Assembly: GCF_017168335.1 (NCBI RefSeq)
Contig: NZ_JABFAU010000016.1
Span: forward strand, 201,084 to 265,083
DNA: 64,000 bases
From: Rhodococcus sp. KRD162
GTDB lineage: Bacteria; Actinomycetota; Actinomycetes; Mycobacteriales; Mycobacteriaceae
Direction of reading: 5' to 3'
Under the pieces are notes generated by a model. The model was not told the DNA's origin. It searched no databases and worked only from the letters and a program-made list of their open reading frames with translations. Positions 1 to 8,383 of this stretch are shown here, piece after piece. Each line of letters opens with the position of its first letter. The first letter of the stretch is position 1. Position numbers and translations under genes: made by a program.

Positions 1-393
1 ACCGACAACCGGATCGGCCACTACTCGGGCTCGGATCTCGAATACGTCGTGGAGCAGCGTCGGCGTCACGACGTCGCGGGGATGGCCGTCGGCGACGATG
101 GCACCAGCGCACATGGCCACGATTCGATCGCAGTACCGCGCAGCTTGATTGAGATCGTGCAGCACCATCACCACCGTCTTGCCCCGATTCCGGACCAGGT
201 CGACGACCAGTTCCAGCACGTCGATCTGATGACGAACGTCGAGATACGTGGTGGGTTCGTCCAGTAGAAGGATTTCGGTTTCCTGCGCCAAAGCCATTGC
301 TATCCACGTGCGTTGACGCTCTCCGCCGGAGAGCGAATCGACAGTCCGGTCGGCGAGGTGTTCGATTCCGGCTGCAGGCGGGGCTGTTGCCGG
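1..393 (-). pseudogene. truncated ABC transporter ATP-binding protein (FecE/FepC-like), 3' part only
   Basis: The minus strand encodes the C-terminal half of an iron-siderophore or cobalamin type ABC ATPase. The signature LSGGERQR lies at 310-333, Walker B with D-loop (ILLLDEPTTYLD) at about 238-273, and the H-loop (VLHDLNQAARYC) at about 130-165. The reading frame continues off the left edge. Upstream it runs into the TAA stop of the nitroreductase gene at 394-396, which is in the same frame. There is no room for Walker A or the Q-loop, and no start codon precedes the signature motif, so the gene has lost its 5' half. It cannot make a working ATPase alone. The window edge hides whether the 3' end is intact. 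Confidence 0.7.
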
Positions 394-1137
394 TTACCCC
401 TGTTTGCCGCCCTCGTCGAGTCCGCCGAGCGCGAAAGCCAGTAGCGGAACGGACAATCGGTCCAGGCGGAGCACGTTCGAGATCTCCGCGTCGTAGAAGC
501 CGGAGATTGCACAGCACGCCAATCTCAGTGCCGTCGCGACCAGATAGAGGTTCTGCGCGACGACGCCGGCGTCGATGTGAAGGGTGCGGTAGTGGCGTGC
601 CGAGTATTTGATCAGGGTTCGGTCGAGGCGTCCGACGAGAACGACGACGAACGGCGACCGCCGCGCGAATTGTGGCTGCACAAGGCATGATTCGAGCGCG
701 TCGATGCACGGTCCGGTGCCGGTTCTGCTCAGCACATGTCGATGTGGATCGAAGAGATAGGTTCCCGAGCCGATCTCACCTGTACGGCGGAGGGCAACCA
801 GATGCAGGTCGATCGATTCGAGGCCACCAGCAGTCGGGTTCATGCGGAAGGTGTGCGGCGTGCCGTCCGGCCGCTCCACTCGCCGGCCGGGCCCCGTGGC
901 CGACCGAAGAAGAGTCGAGAGCTGGCGCGGGTCCATGTCCGCGAATCGATAGTGCGAACGACGGTCACGCAGTGCTGTGTCGAGCGGCATCGGTGGCAGT
1001 GGCAGTGGCGGGAGCAGCGCACACGTCCCGTCTGCTGCAGGCACCGTCGGAAGAACACCGCGGGTGCCGCGATCGACGAGGCATCGGTGCACTTCATGGA
1101 CGCGCGCGACCGCGGAATCGAGCGAGTCTTCGGCCAT
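394..1137 (-). CDS. SagB-type nitroreductase-family dehydrogenase
   Basis: This 247-residue protein resembles the FMN-dependent SagB/nitroreductase family, which includes azoline oxidases of thiazole/oxazole peptide clusters and many stand-alone enzymes. Visible family landmarks are RRSHYRFA (59-66), NPTAGGLE (100-107), RHYRTLHIDAGVVAQNL (181-197) and a C-terminal FALGG. Together these form the flavin site of a minimal single-domain SagB protein. No SagC/SagD cyclodehydratase or precursor peptide is nearby, so a role in peptide modification is not supported. Its 3' neighbour on the same strand is a truncated ABC ATPase in the same frame after its stop codon. The start is the ATG at 1137. The family is confident; the substrate is unknown. 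Confidence 0.75.
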   Translation of the reverse strand: MAEDSLDSAVARVHEVHRCLVDRGTRGVLPTVPAADGTCALLPPLPLPPMPLDTALRDRRSHYRFADMDPRQLSTLLRSATGPGRRVERPDGTPHTFRMNPTAGGLESIDLHLVALRRTGEIGSGTYLFDPHRHVLSRTGTGPCIDALESCLVQPQFARRSPFVVVLVGRLDRTLIKYSARHYRTLHIDAGVVAQNLYLVATALRLACCAISGFYDAEISNVLRLDRLSVPLLAFALGGLDEGGKQG

Positions 1138-1209
1138 GGAGCCCGACTCTAACGAACACGGTAATCAGTGTCGACAAGGACTGCTGGGTATCTGAATCCC
1201 GTGTGGTTT

Positions 1210-1458
1210 CTACGAGTCGCAGTGCACGGCGGGAAACCGGGTTCGCAGTGCGGTCAGTTGGCGATGCAGCTCGTAGAGGGCCTGCTTGTGCGCCTGCGTT
1301 TCGCCGCCGTGCCACTCATGGCTACGAGCGTCGCCGACGCGCAATGCCGTGCGCGCGAGCTGCTCGGACGCCTCCACGCGACTCGATGCAGCCGCGATCT
1401 CGACGTTCAGCATGTCGGCGAACACCCGCGCCTGAGCCACGTCCGAATCCTCTGCCAT
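1210..1458 (-). CDS. small uncharacterised protein, 82 aa
   Basis: A short, polar, Ala/Arg/Glu-rich protein with no signal peptide or membrane segment and two probable amphipathic helices (about residues 6-45 and 52-75). It sits alone between the SagB-type gene and the divergent membrane protein at 1620. I do not recognise a family. The amino-acid composition looks like a real small helical cytosolic protein rather than an antisense shadow, and no better gene occupies the opposite strand. The role is unknown. Confidence 0.45.
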   Translation of the reverse strand: MAEDSDVAQARVFADMLNVEIAAASSRVEASEQLARTALRVGDARSHEWHGGETQAHKQALYELHRQLTALRTRFPAVHCDS

Positions 1459-1619
1459 ATGTATCCACTTCCGATCTCGCGGCTCGACCGTTGACGATTC
1501 GAGTACCGAGGATCAGGATAACCATCCGAAAAAAGACCGCCGGTCCGGCTCCGGAGCCCGAAGATATGTTTCGGATGCCTGGTCTACTACGCGGCGTAGT
1601 CGGTAGTAGGATCCCGTTC

Positions 1620-2150
1620 ATGTCTGCCACCACGGATGGATTCGCGCCCCTGCGCGGTGCCTCCGTGGGTGCTCTGTCTGCCCTGGTCACGGCAACAGCA
1701 CACACCTTCGGCGGCGGGATGTTCCCCTCCGACGCGGCGATCGTGATGCTGGTGCTCGTGTGCGCGGCGGTCGGATATGCGACATCGGCGACACCGAACA
1801 CGGCGGCACCCCGAGCGCAGCTCCTGGTTGTGCTGGCCTCAGCTCAGGCGATCGGACACCTGCTGCTCACCGCCGTCGACGGTCACCATCACGGTCCGAT
1901 GCTCGGTCAGCAGATGCTGGCCGCCCACGCCGTTGCAGTGGTGGTCGGGGCGCTGGCCATCCGCGGAGCGGAGCACGGAATCCGGCGTGCCATCACCTCA
2001 CTTCGGAGGGCCCTTCCGCTGTTGGCAACCCTCGTCGTCGACGAGAATCGCATCAGCCCACCGTTCCCGGTCTACCGAGTTCCGCGCTCCTACCGACTGC
2101 TCGACCTCTCCGGCTGTGGAAATCGAGGACCACCGGCTCGAACTGCCTGA
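1620..2150 (+). CDS. small multi-pass membrane protein with His-rich loop
   Basis: The protein has 176 residues if started at the ATG at 1620; the same frame is open upstream but that stretch is antisense to other genes. It has about four hydrophobic segments in its first 130 residues. The loop DGHHHGPMLGQQMLAAH lies between two of them and could bind metal. A basic, non-hydrophobic tail follows. It precedes a PepSY protein, a PCu(A)C chaperone and a Dyp peroxidase on the same strand, which suggests metal or haem handling, possibly copper. The specific family is not recognised; the membrane topology is clear, the function is inferred from neighbours. Confidence 0.6.
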   Translation: MSATTDGFAPLRGASVGALSALVTATAHTFGGGMFPSDAAIVMLVLVCAAVGYATSATPNTAAPRAQLLVVLASAQAIGHLLLTAVDGHHHGPMLGQQMLAAHAVAVVVGALAIRGAEHGIRRAITSLRRALPLLATLVVDENRISPPFPVYRVPRSYRLLDLSGCGNRGPPARTA

Positions 2151-2329
2151 GCACAGCCCGATCTCACACCCGCCCGTGCCGTTCGGCCGTCGGGTAATGG
2201 GCTGTTGCCGCATTCGACACCGCACATCGCACTCTCGGTGACGCGCGCCGCCTCCGTGCGGCCCGATCCGTCCTGCGATGCCACCTCGCGCACATCCGCG
2301 CGCCCGCATTCCTCACGAAACGAGTCCTC

Positions 2330-3805
2330 GTGTCCACACCGGAATTGGAACGCATCGCCGATCCTTCCCCGCCCACCCGTCCGACCATTCCCCGCAGTTG
2401 GCGTCCGCTGATCCTGCGGCTGCACTTCTACGCGGGCATCCTCATCGCACCGTTCATCCTGATCGCCACCATCAGCGGCGGCCTGTACGCCGTCGCACCG
2501 ACCATCGAACAACTGATGTATCGGGACTACCTGCACGTCGACGCCGCAGGCGCGGCCGCGCCGGTGTCGGATCAGATACGAGCCGCCCAGGCCGAAAGAC
2601 CCGACCTCACCGTCGCCGCAGTGCGCCCCGCCGCCGATCCCGGCGACACGACGCGGGTGATGTTCACCGACCCCACCCTCGGCGAATCCAAGCGGCTGGC
2701 CGTCTTCGTCGACCCCGCCACCGCGACGACCATCGGCGAACTACCGGTGTACGGCTCGTCCGGCGCATTGCCGGTGCGCAGCTGGATCTCCGAACTCCAT
2801 CGACACCTGCACCTGGGCGAGCCCGGTCGCCTCTACAGCGAACTCGCCGCCTCGTGGCTGTGGGTGATCGCGCTCGGCGGCGTGTTCCTGTGGTTCGAGC
2901 GATATCGACGCAACCCTGACAGGGCACGTCTGTTCACCTTCGATCGACGATCGAAGGGACGCAACCGCTCGTTGAACTGGCACGGTGTAGCCGGAATCTG
3001 GATAGCGGTGGGTCTGATCTTCCTGTCGGCCACCGGGCTCACGTGGTCCACCTACGCGGGAAAGAACGTCAGCGACCTACGGGCGGCGATGAGTTGGACC
3101 ACCCCGACCGTCACGAAGACGATCGGTTCCTCCGGCGCAGCGACGGCGGGCGATCACTCCGGTCACGATGGTCATTCGATGGATATGTCGACCGACGCGT
3201 CGACGGCCGACTTCAATGTCGGACGGATCGATTCGGTGCTCGACATCGCTGCAGCCGACGGCATCGACGGGGCGGTGGAGGCATCGATTCCCGCTGCGGA
3301 GGACGCGGCCTTCGTCGTCGCCCAAACCCGTCAGCCCTGGGTGATGTCGAACGATTCCATCTCGATCGACGGCAGCACCGGCGCGGTGGTCGACATTTCG
3401 CGCTTCTCCGACTGGCCGCTGGCAGCCAAGTTGTCGGCCTGGGGCATTCAACTGCACATGGGGACACTGTTCGGCGTGGCCAATCAGCTTGCGCTCCTTG
3501 CACTCGCCGTCGCGTTGGCATCGGTCATCGTTCGCGGGTACATGATGTGGTGGAAACGCCGTCCCACCAGAGCGAGCGGTCTGAGCGCGGGTCGGCCGCC
3601 CCTCCGCGGCGGTATTCGCCGCATCTCGCCGGTCTCGGCCGTCGCACTGGCCGTCGTTGCGGGTGCCGTCGGGTGGTTCGTCCCGCTGCTCGGCCTGAGC
3701 CTGGTGGCCTTCCTCGCGGTCGATGTGGTCCTCGGCTCGATCAGTCGAGCGCGGACCCGAGCGGCCGTAGTACATGATTCCCAACACGAAAGCGAACTTG
3801 TATGA
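2330..3805 (+). CDS. PepSY-associated membrane protein
   Basis: A 491-residue membrane protein of the PepSY_TM family, with one membrane segment near the N-terminus (about residues 25-50), a PepSY-type extracytoplasmic region, two central membrane segments and a C-terminal pair. A loop near residues 272-290 contains GDHSGHDGHSMDMS, a His/Met-rich stretch typical of extracytoplasmic copper sites. PepSY_TM proteins are often linked to iron or copper uptake and some reduce siderophores. The gene overlaps the PCu(A)C chaperone gene by four bases (ATGA at 3802), so the two are co-translated. A copper-related role is inferred from the His/Met loop and the chaperone. Confidence 0.8.
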   Translation: MSTPELERIADPSPPTRPTIPRSWRPLILRLHFYAGILIAPFILIATISGGLYAVAPTIEQLMYRDYLHVDAAGAAAPVSDQIRAAQAERPDLTVAAVRPAADPGDTTRVMFTDPTLGESKRLAVFVDPATATTIGELPVYGSSGALPVRSWISELHRHLHLGEPGRLYSELAASWLWVIALGGVFLWFERYRRNPDRARLFTFDRRSKGRNRSLNWHGVAGIWIAVGLIFLSATGLTWSTYAGKNVSDLRAAMSWTTPTVTKTIGSSGAATAGDHSGHDGHSMDMSTDASTADFNVGRIDSVLDIAAADGIDGAVEASIPAAEDAAFVVAQTRQPWVMSNDSISIDGSTGAVVDISRFSDWPLAAKLSAWGIQLHMGTLFGVANQLALLALAVALASVIVRGYMMWWKRRPTRASGLSAGRPPLRGGIRRISPVSAVALAVVAGAVGWFVPLLGLSLVAFLAVDVVLGSISRARTRAAVVHDSQHESELV

Positions 3806-4356
3806 ACCTCTCCCGACGTACTTCGATGCTGGTGGCTGCCCTGTCGGTCACCGGTCTGATACTCACCGGATGCTCGAACAGCGATGGCTCCACCGAGACT
3901 GCCGCGAAGGAGTCCGATTCCGTTGTCGTGCGCGAGCAATGGGTCAAGGCCGCCGATTCCGGCATGACAGCTGCCTTCGCCGAACTACAGAACACCGGAG
4001 ACACCGATGTGCACGTGGTCGGAGCGTCGTCTCCTGCCTCGAGCCGAATGGAATTGCACGAGATGGCAACTGGGGCCGATGGTGCGATGGTGATGCGGCC
4101 CAAGGAAGGCGGCTTCGTCATTCCGGCAGGCGGCACACATGTGCTCGCCGCGGGCGGTGATCACCTGATGTTGATGGACGTCACCTCGCCGCTGACCCCC
4201 GGAGCCGATGCCGAATTCACGCTCGAGTTCGAGGATGCGTCGACCACGACGTTCACCGCACAGGTTCGCGACTTCTCCGGTGCCCAGGAGAACTATCAGC
4301 CCGGCGGGATGAGCATGGACGGATCGGCGACATCGGCACCGGCGAACGGTGGGTGA
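3802..4356 (+). CDS. copper chaperone PCu(A)C lipoprotein
   Basis: A 184-residue lipoprotein with signal and lipobox LTGC (Cys24) and a PCu(A)C (DUF461) domain. The Cu(I)-binding ligands appear in the family order: His and Met in ELHEM, a Met in MVMRP, then DHLMLMD. Such chaperones hold copper outside the membrane and can deliver it to the Cu-A centre of cytochrome oxidase. It overlaps the PepSY gene by 4 bases and the peroxidase gene by 8 bases, so the three form a tight operon. It ends in a short Gly/Ser/Ala tail with MSMDGSA. Confidence 0.88.
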   Translation: MNLSRRTSMLVAALSVTGLILTGCSNSDGSTETAAKESDSVVVREQWVKAADSGMTAAFAELQNTGDTDVHVVGASSPASSRMELHEMATGADGAMVMRPKEGGFVIPAGGTHVLAAGGDHLMLMDVTSPLTPGADAEFTLEFEDASTTTFTAQVRDFSGAQENYQPGGMSMDGSATSAPANGG

Positions 4357-5572
4357 GCAGGAAAACCGGTTTCCACGCTCGATGAGCCGGCGACGCCTCC
4401 TCGGTGGAGGCGTCGCCGCGCTCGGCGTCGCGGGCGTCGGAGCGGCGACCGGCTGCGGGATCAACGACCGTCGCGCCGAGGCGGCTGCCACCGGAAGTGA
4501 CACGGTGCCGTGGCGCGGGCTGCATCAGGCCGGAATCGATACCGTTCCACCGCAGGCGCACTCGGCGTTCGTCGGGCTGAATCTGCGCAGTCGCGTCGGG
4601 CGTGCGGAGCTGATCGGGATCTTGAAGGTCTGGACCGAGGACATCGGACGGTTGACTGCCGGTGCACCGGCGCTGGCCGATACCGAAGCAGAGTTGGCCC
4701 TTCGGCCCGCGCGTCTGACGATCACCGTCGGACTCGGTCCCGGTGTGTTCGATGCGATCGGATTACCGGATCGACGACCGTCCTGGCTGGCCCCGCTCCC
4801 GGCGTTCGAAATCGACCGTCTCGAGCCAGAATTCACGGGTGGCGATCTGATACTGCAGGTGTGTTCCGATGATCCGGTCACCGTCGCGCACGCGGTGCGG
4901 GTGCTCACCAAGAACGTTCGCTCGTTGGTGACCATCGCCTGGACGCAGCGTGGATTCCGTCGAGCGCGTGGTACGGAGCAATCGGGCACCACGATGCGCA
5001 ACCTGATGGGACAGGTGGACGGCACGGTCAATCCGGCGGCTGGGAGCACCGACTTCGACACCCTGGTCTGGGACGACGGCAGCGATCAGCCGTGGATGCA
5101 ACACGGAACGTCGATGGTGTTACGGCGCATAAGAATCGAGATGGACACCTGGGACGAGCTGGATCGACCCGGGCGGGAATTGTCGGTAGGGCGAACTCTC
5201 GATACCGGTGCCCCACTGACCGGAGCCAGTGAATTCGACGAGGCCGATTTCGACGCGACCGACCGATTTGGCATTCCCGTCATTCCGCCGTCCTCGCATA
5301 TTGCGCGCGCTCGGCACACCCGAGAGGACGAGCGCATCTTCCGGCGCGCGTACAACTACGACGATCCGCCTGATCCCGGTTCGGTGTCGAACTCCGGGCT
5401 GTTGTTCGCGAGCTATCAGCGCGATGTACTGACCCAGTTTCTGCCGATTCAGCAGCGTCTCGACGAATTCGATGCGCTCAACGAGTGGACCACACCGATA
5501 GGATCTGCGGTGTTCGCGATACTGCCGGGAGTGGTCGAGGACGGCTATCTGGGCCAGAGCTTGCTCGAGTAG
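4349..5572 (+). CDS. Dyp-type peroxidase with Tat signal
   Basis: A 407-residue dye-decolourising haem peroxidase of the EfeB-like, Tat-exported class. The GTG at 4349 gives an overlap with the chaperone gene; the ATG at 4382 is an alternative that begins directly at the Tat motif SRRRLLGGG. A Cys in TGCG follows the hydrophobic stretch and might be a lipobox. The family motif GXXDG is present as GQVDG (221-225, catalytic Asp224), and the probable proximal haem ligand is in PSSHIARARH (about 313). The usual EfeU/EfeO partners are absent; here it travels with PepSY and PCu(A)C proteins, suggesting peroxide or metal homeostasis at the cell surface. Confidence 0.85.
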   Translation: MGEQENRFPRSMSRRRLLGGGVAALGVAGVGAATGCGINDRRAEAAATGSDTVPWRGLHQAGIDTVPPQAHSAFVGLNLRSRVGRAELIGILKVWTEDIGRLTAGAPALADTEAELALRPARLTITVGLGPGVFDAIGLPDRRPSWLAPLPAFEIDRLEPEFTGGDLILQVCSDDPVTVAHAVRVLTKNVRSLVTIAWTQRGFRRARGTEQSGTTMRNLMGQVDGTVNPAAGSTDFDTLVWDDGSDQPWMQHGTSMVLRRIRIEMDTWDELDRPGRELSVGRTLDTGAPLTGASEFDEADFDATDRFGIPVIPPSSHIARARHTREDERIFRRAYNYDDPPDPGSVSNSGLLFASYQRDVLTQFLPIQQRLDEFDALNEWTTPIGSAVFAILPGVVEDGYLGQSLLE

Positions 5573-5583
5573 ACGCACCGGGG

Positions 5584-5640
5584 TGTTCACGATCGTCTCC
5601 GGCCGGCGGGATCGAAGCAGCCGGAGTTCGATCGTGAACA
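5584..5640. terminator. bidirectional hairpin between convergent genes
   Basis: An inverted repeat lies between the convergent peroxidase and FAD oxidase genes. TGTTCACGATCG (5584-5595) pairs with CGATCGTGAACA (5629-5640), and CTCCGG (5597-5602) pairs with CCGGAG (5621-5626). It ends 11 bases before the oxidase stop codon. No long T tract follows on either strand, so rho-independent strength is uncertain. Confidence 0.6.
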
Positions 5641-5651
5641 ACCAGGTGCGC

Positions 5652-6773
5652 TCAGGCCGGTACCAGGGTCCTGTTCACAGTGGACAGCGCCAGACCCATG
5701 CTGGTGGTCATGCCTATCCCGGTGGTGACGGTGACGATGTGCACACGATCGACCGGTTCTTCGAGCAGGAACTCCGAACCCGGTGCCGAACAGTACGTCC
5801 CCTGCCACCGCTCGGTGACCTCGATGCGGTCGACTCCGAACAGCGCCCGAGCTTCGGTGAGCAGTACCTCGAAGCCGTCCTCGCTCTGGAAGGGGGAGGC
5901 GGTGATCTCGCGAACGTGTGTGTCGCCGAGCAGGATCGACCCGTCTGGTTGGGGGGTGTACATCTGGTGCAGATCGAGCTCGACGTAGTCGGGATACTCG
6001 GCTTGCAGGCGAGCGGCGACGTCTGCGACGGAAGGCAGATTCTCGAAACCCGAGTACCGGAGCAGCGACCAACCGGTGAACAGCGGCGTGGGTAGCGGCG
6101 CACGCAGCGGGAGTGCGGCGCGCATCATGTGCAGCCGACACCGCACCAGCCCGCCGCGTTCGGCGTACTCGGGGAACAGGCGATCGATGTCGTGGTTGAC
6201 GGTGACGAACGTGGTGCCGGCATGCAGGTCGCCGCGTGAGGTGCGGACGACGCCCGGTGCGAACGACATTGCAGCGGTGCGCCAGTGGAAATCCACTCCG
6301 GCGGTCTCGAGCCAGCGTGCGATTGCGGGCGCAGCAGCACGCGGGTCCACCTGCACGTCCTGCGGAAGATACATGCCGCCGACCACATCGGTGTCGGCAA
6401 GAGGGAGTCGGCTCAGCACCTCGGTGCGGTCCAGTAGTTGTACCTGCTCCTCGCCGCGCAGCTCGGCGAACTGCTCGAGCACCGCGAACTCGTCCTCGTG
6501 CCGGGCTACGCAGTGTGTGCCTGATGCGGCAGCCCAGAAGCCCGCTGTACGGGCGAGGTCGAGCCAGTGACTGCGGCCGGCTCGCGCGTAGTCCAGTGCG
6601 GTGCCGGATTGCGCTGTGATGCAGGCATGTCCGAAGTTCTGCACCGAGGCGCCTGCGACGCGATCGGCATGATCGACCACCGCTACGGTGAGCCCGCGCC
6701 GATGAGCGTGATAGGCGTGTGCGAGACCGACGATGCCGGCCCCGATCACGACGACGTCGTATGTCGATGTCAT
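5652..6773 (-). CDS. FAD-dependent oxidoreductase of phosphonate loci (TIGR03364 type)
   Basis: A 373-residue glycine/D-amino-acid oxidase-like (DAO fold) flavoprotein. The N-terminal dinucleotide motif is VVVIGAGIVGLAHAYHAHRR. The family is found almost only in 2-aminoethylphosphonate loci, where characterised relatives oxidise aminoethylphosphonate or its N-methyl form to phosphonoacetaldehyde. That fits here, because no PhnW transaminase is in the cluster and a PhnX-like hydrolase is transcribed divergently. It lies 27 bases downstream of the GntR gene on the same strand, so the regulator probably controls it. The class is confident; the exact amine substrate is inferred. Confidence 0.82.
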   Translation of the reverse strand: MTSTYDVVVIGAGIVGLAHAYHAHRRGLTVAVVDHADRVAGASVQNFGHACITAQSGTALDYARAGRSHWLDLARTAGFWAAASGTHCVARHEDEFAVLEQFAELRGEEQVQLLDRTEVLSRLPLADTDVVGGMYLPQDVQVDPRAAAPAIARWLETAGVDFHWRTAAMSFAPGVVRTSRGDLHAGTTFVTVNHDIDRLFPEYAERGGLVRCRLHMMRAALPLRAPLPTPLFTGWSLLRYSGFENLPSVADVAARLQAEYPDYVELDLHQMYTPQPDGSILLGDTHVREITASPFQSEDGFEVLLTEARALFGVDRIEVTERWQGTYCSAPGSEFLLEEPVDRVHIVTVTTGIGMTTSMGLALSTVNRTLVPA

Positions 6774-6800
6774 GAGTGGCGTCTTCCTCGAGAGGTCATG

Positions 6801-7514
6801 TCAGGCGTCCATGACAGCGGTGAAGGTCATCCGGTCTCCGCGATAGAGCGATCGCCGGTGTTCGATGGGAACCCCGTCCGTGTCGTAGGAGACACGGCCC
6901 AGCAGAAACATCGGTGTCCGAGTGTCGACGGTGAGCAGTGCGGCCTCCCTGGCGTCAGGGAGGACGGTTTCGATGGTGTCGACGACGCGACCGAATGCGA
7001 CTCCCCGTGCTGCCAATTCGGCATACAGCGACGAACGGTGATCGAAACTGTCCTGCAGGCCCGGAATGCGAGACGCGGGGATGCGAGTGGTTTCCAGTCC
7101 CACTCGAACGTCGCCGGTGGTGAAGACGCGTTCGAGTTGGACCACCTCCGTGCCGATGTCGATTCTCAGTAGATCCGCCAGAGTTTCATCGGCGCGGAAG
7201 ACGTCCCAGCCGACCAGGATTCGGGTGGCGCTCATGCCCTTCTCCCGCGCGGCCTCGGTATACGAGCCGATGGCCAACGGCAGTACAACCTTGGGTTCGG
7301 CAACAACCGTCGCACGGCCGCGTCGTTCGATTCGACCGGCTACCAACAATTCTCGAATGGCCTGACGCAGCGTCTCGCGAGACACGTCGTATCGATCGGC
7401 GAGATCGCGCTCGGAAGGAAACGCATCGCCCGCCGACATCCCGTCGAGCATGGCGTCGAGACTCCTACGCACGATCTGGTGCTTGAGTACGCGAGGTTCG
7501 GTGTCGACAACCAT
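6801..7514 (-). CDS. GntR/UTRA repressor, PhnF-like
   Basis: A 237-residue HutC-subfamily regulator. The N-terminal winged helix includes PSERDLADRYDVSRETLRQA (about 28-47), followed by a UTRA ligand-binding domain from about residue 95 to the end. It is encoded between the phosphonate oxidase and the divergent hydrolase/transporter operon. Two palindromes of the PhnF operator type lie in its own upstream region (7535-7546 and 7593-7604). Hence it probably represses both arms until a phosphonate or breakdown product is present. The start at 7514 places the first operator about 20 bases upstream of the start codon, consistent with autoregulation. Confidence 0.85.
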   Translation of the reverse strand: MVVDTEPRVLKHQIVRRSLDAMLDGMSAGDAFPSERDLADRYDVSRETLRQAIRELLVAGRIERRGRATVVAEPKVVLPLAIGSYTEAAREKGMSATRILVGWDVFRADETLADLLRIDIGTEVVQLERVFTTGDVRVGLETTRIPASRIPGLQDSFDHRSSLYAELAARGVAFGRVVDTIETVLPDAREAALLTVDTRTPMFLLGRVSYDTDGVPIEHRRSLYRGDRMTFTAVMDA

Positions 7515-7534
7515 GGACAGACCATAGCACTAAT

Positions 7535-7546
7535 TGGTCTAGACCT
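7535..7546. promoter_or_regulatory. PhnF-type operator 1
   Basis: TGGTCTAGACCT contains the perfect 10-base palindrome GGTCTAGACC (7536-7545). It matches the second site at 7593 in eight of its first nine bases or more and resembles the TGGTATAGACCA type of operator described for PhnF-like GntR regulators. It lies just upstream of the regulator gene, so it should govern the minus-strand operon. Confidence 0.65.
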
Positions 7547-7592
7547 ATTCTTCGCGCGTCGTTCACTATGTGTTCACCCGGGTTCCACGCAA

Positions 7593-7604
7593 TGGTCTAT
7601 ACCA
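7593..7604. promoter_or_regulatory. PhnF-type operator 2
   Basis: TGGTCTATACCA has TGGT/ACCA arms and is the reverse complement of TGGTATAGACCA, the kind of box described for PhnF. It lies 19 bases before the ATG of the hydrolase gene and 58 bases (start to start) from operator 1, so it should control the plus-strand transporter operon. Confidence 0.7.
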
Positions 7605-7622
7605 AACGGCAGTCTCTTCGTC

Positions 7623-8321
7623 ATGCCGAACCCCACCAGCCCGCACACCAGCACCGCCATCGAACTCGTCGTCCTGGACATGGCCGGAACCACGGTCAGC
7701 GACGACGGTCTGGTGCTCGAATCCTTCGAAGCCGCTGCGACCGCAGCCGGACTCGCCGACACCGGCCCCGAACGCGACGATGCCCGCCGCTACGTCCTCG
7801 ACACGATGGGGCAGTCCAAGATCGAGGTGTTCCGGGCGCTGTTCGGATCGGAGGACCGTGCTCAGGTCGCGAACCGCGCCTTCGAATCGGCGTACGACGC
7901 GCGCATCGACGATGGCGTATCGCCGGTACCCGGTGCGGCCCAGGCGATCACGAAGCTTCGTGAGTCCGGTGTCACTGTCGTTCTGACGACCGGATTCTCG
8001 ACCTCCACCCAGAATCGCATCATCGATGCGCTCGGCTGGCGGGATCTGCCCGACGCCTTCCTCGCACCCGGCAGCGCCGGTCGCGGCCGTCCTCATCCCG
8101 ATCTCGTGCTCTCGGCTGCCCTGCTCTCCGAGGTGAGCGACATTTCCGCCGTCGCCGTCGTCGGTGACACGTCGAGCGACATCCTGTCCGGTCGACGCGC
8201 AGGCGCATCTCTGCTGGTCGGTGTGCTCACCGGAGCGCACTCCGGCAGCCAGCTGCGCGACGCCGGTGCCACCCACGTGCTCGACAGCGTCGCCGACCTT
8301 CCCCCCATCGTCCTGCCCTGA
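7623..8321 (+). CDS. phosphonatase-like HAD hydrolase (PhnX-like, TIGR03351 type)
   Basis: A 232-residue HAD-superfamily enzyme likely to cleave the C-P bond of phosphonoacetaldehyde to acetaldehyde and phosphate. The nucleophile motif is LDMAGTTVSDDG with Asp19. MGQSKIEVFRAL (62-73) aligns with the PhnX segment carrying the Schiff-base lysine, so Lys66 is the candidate. VVLTTGFS and VVGDTSSDILSG supply the later HAD motifs. The start is the ATG at 7623, directly after operator 2; an earlier in-frame start would place coding sequence across both operators. It is the first gene of the transporter operon. Confidence 0.83.
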   Translation: MPNPTSPHTSTAIELVVLDMAGTTVSDDGLVLESFEAAATAAGLADTGPERDDARRYVLDTMGQSKIEVFRALFGSEDRAQVANRAFESAYDARIDDGVSPVPGAAQAITKLRESGVTVVLTTGFSTSTQNRIIDALGWRDLPDAFLAPGSAGRGRPHPDLVLSAALLSEVSDISAVAVVGDTSSDILSGRRAGASLLVGVLTGAHSGSQLRDAGATHVLDSVADLPPIVLP

Positions 8322-8383
8322 ACATCTCTGTCTTGAACAGCTCTGCCCTGAACATCCACCACAGCCCGAACGGACACCACACC

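Noticed and set aside
2090..2536. 148-aa minus-strand open frame overlapping the start of the PepSY gene
   Set aside because: It overlaps the end of one gene and the start of another antisense, with shadow-like Arg/Gly composition.
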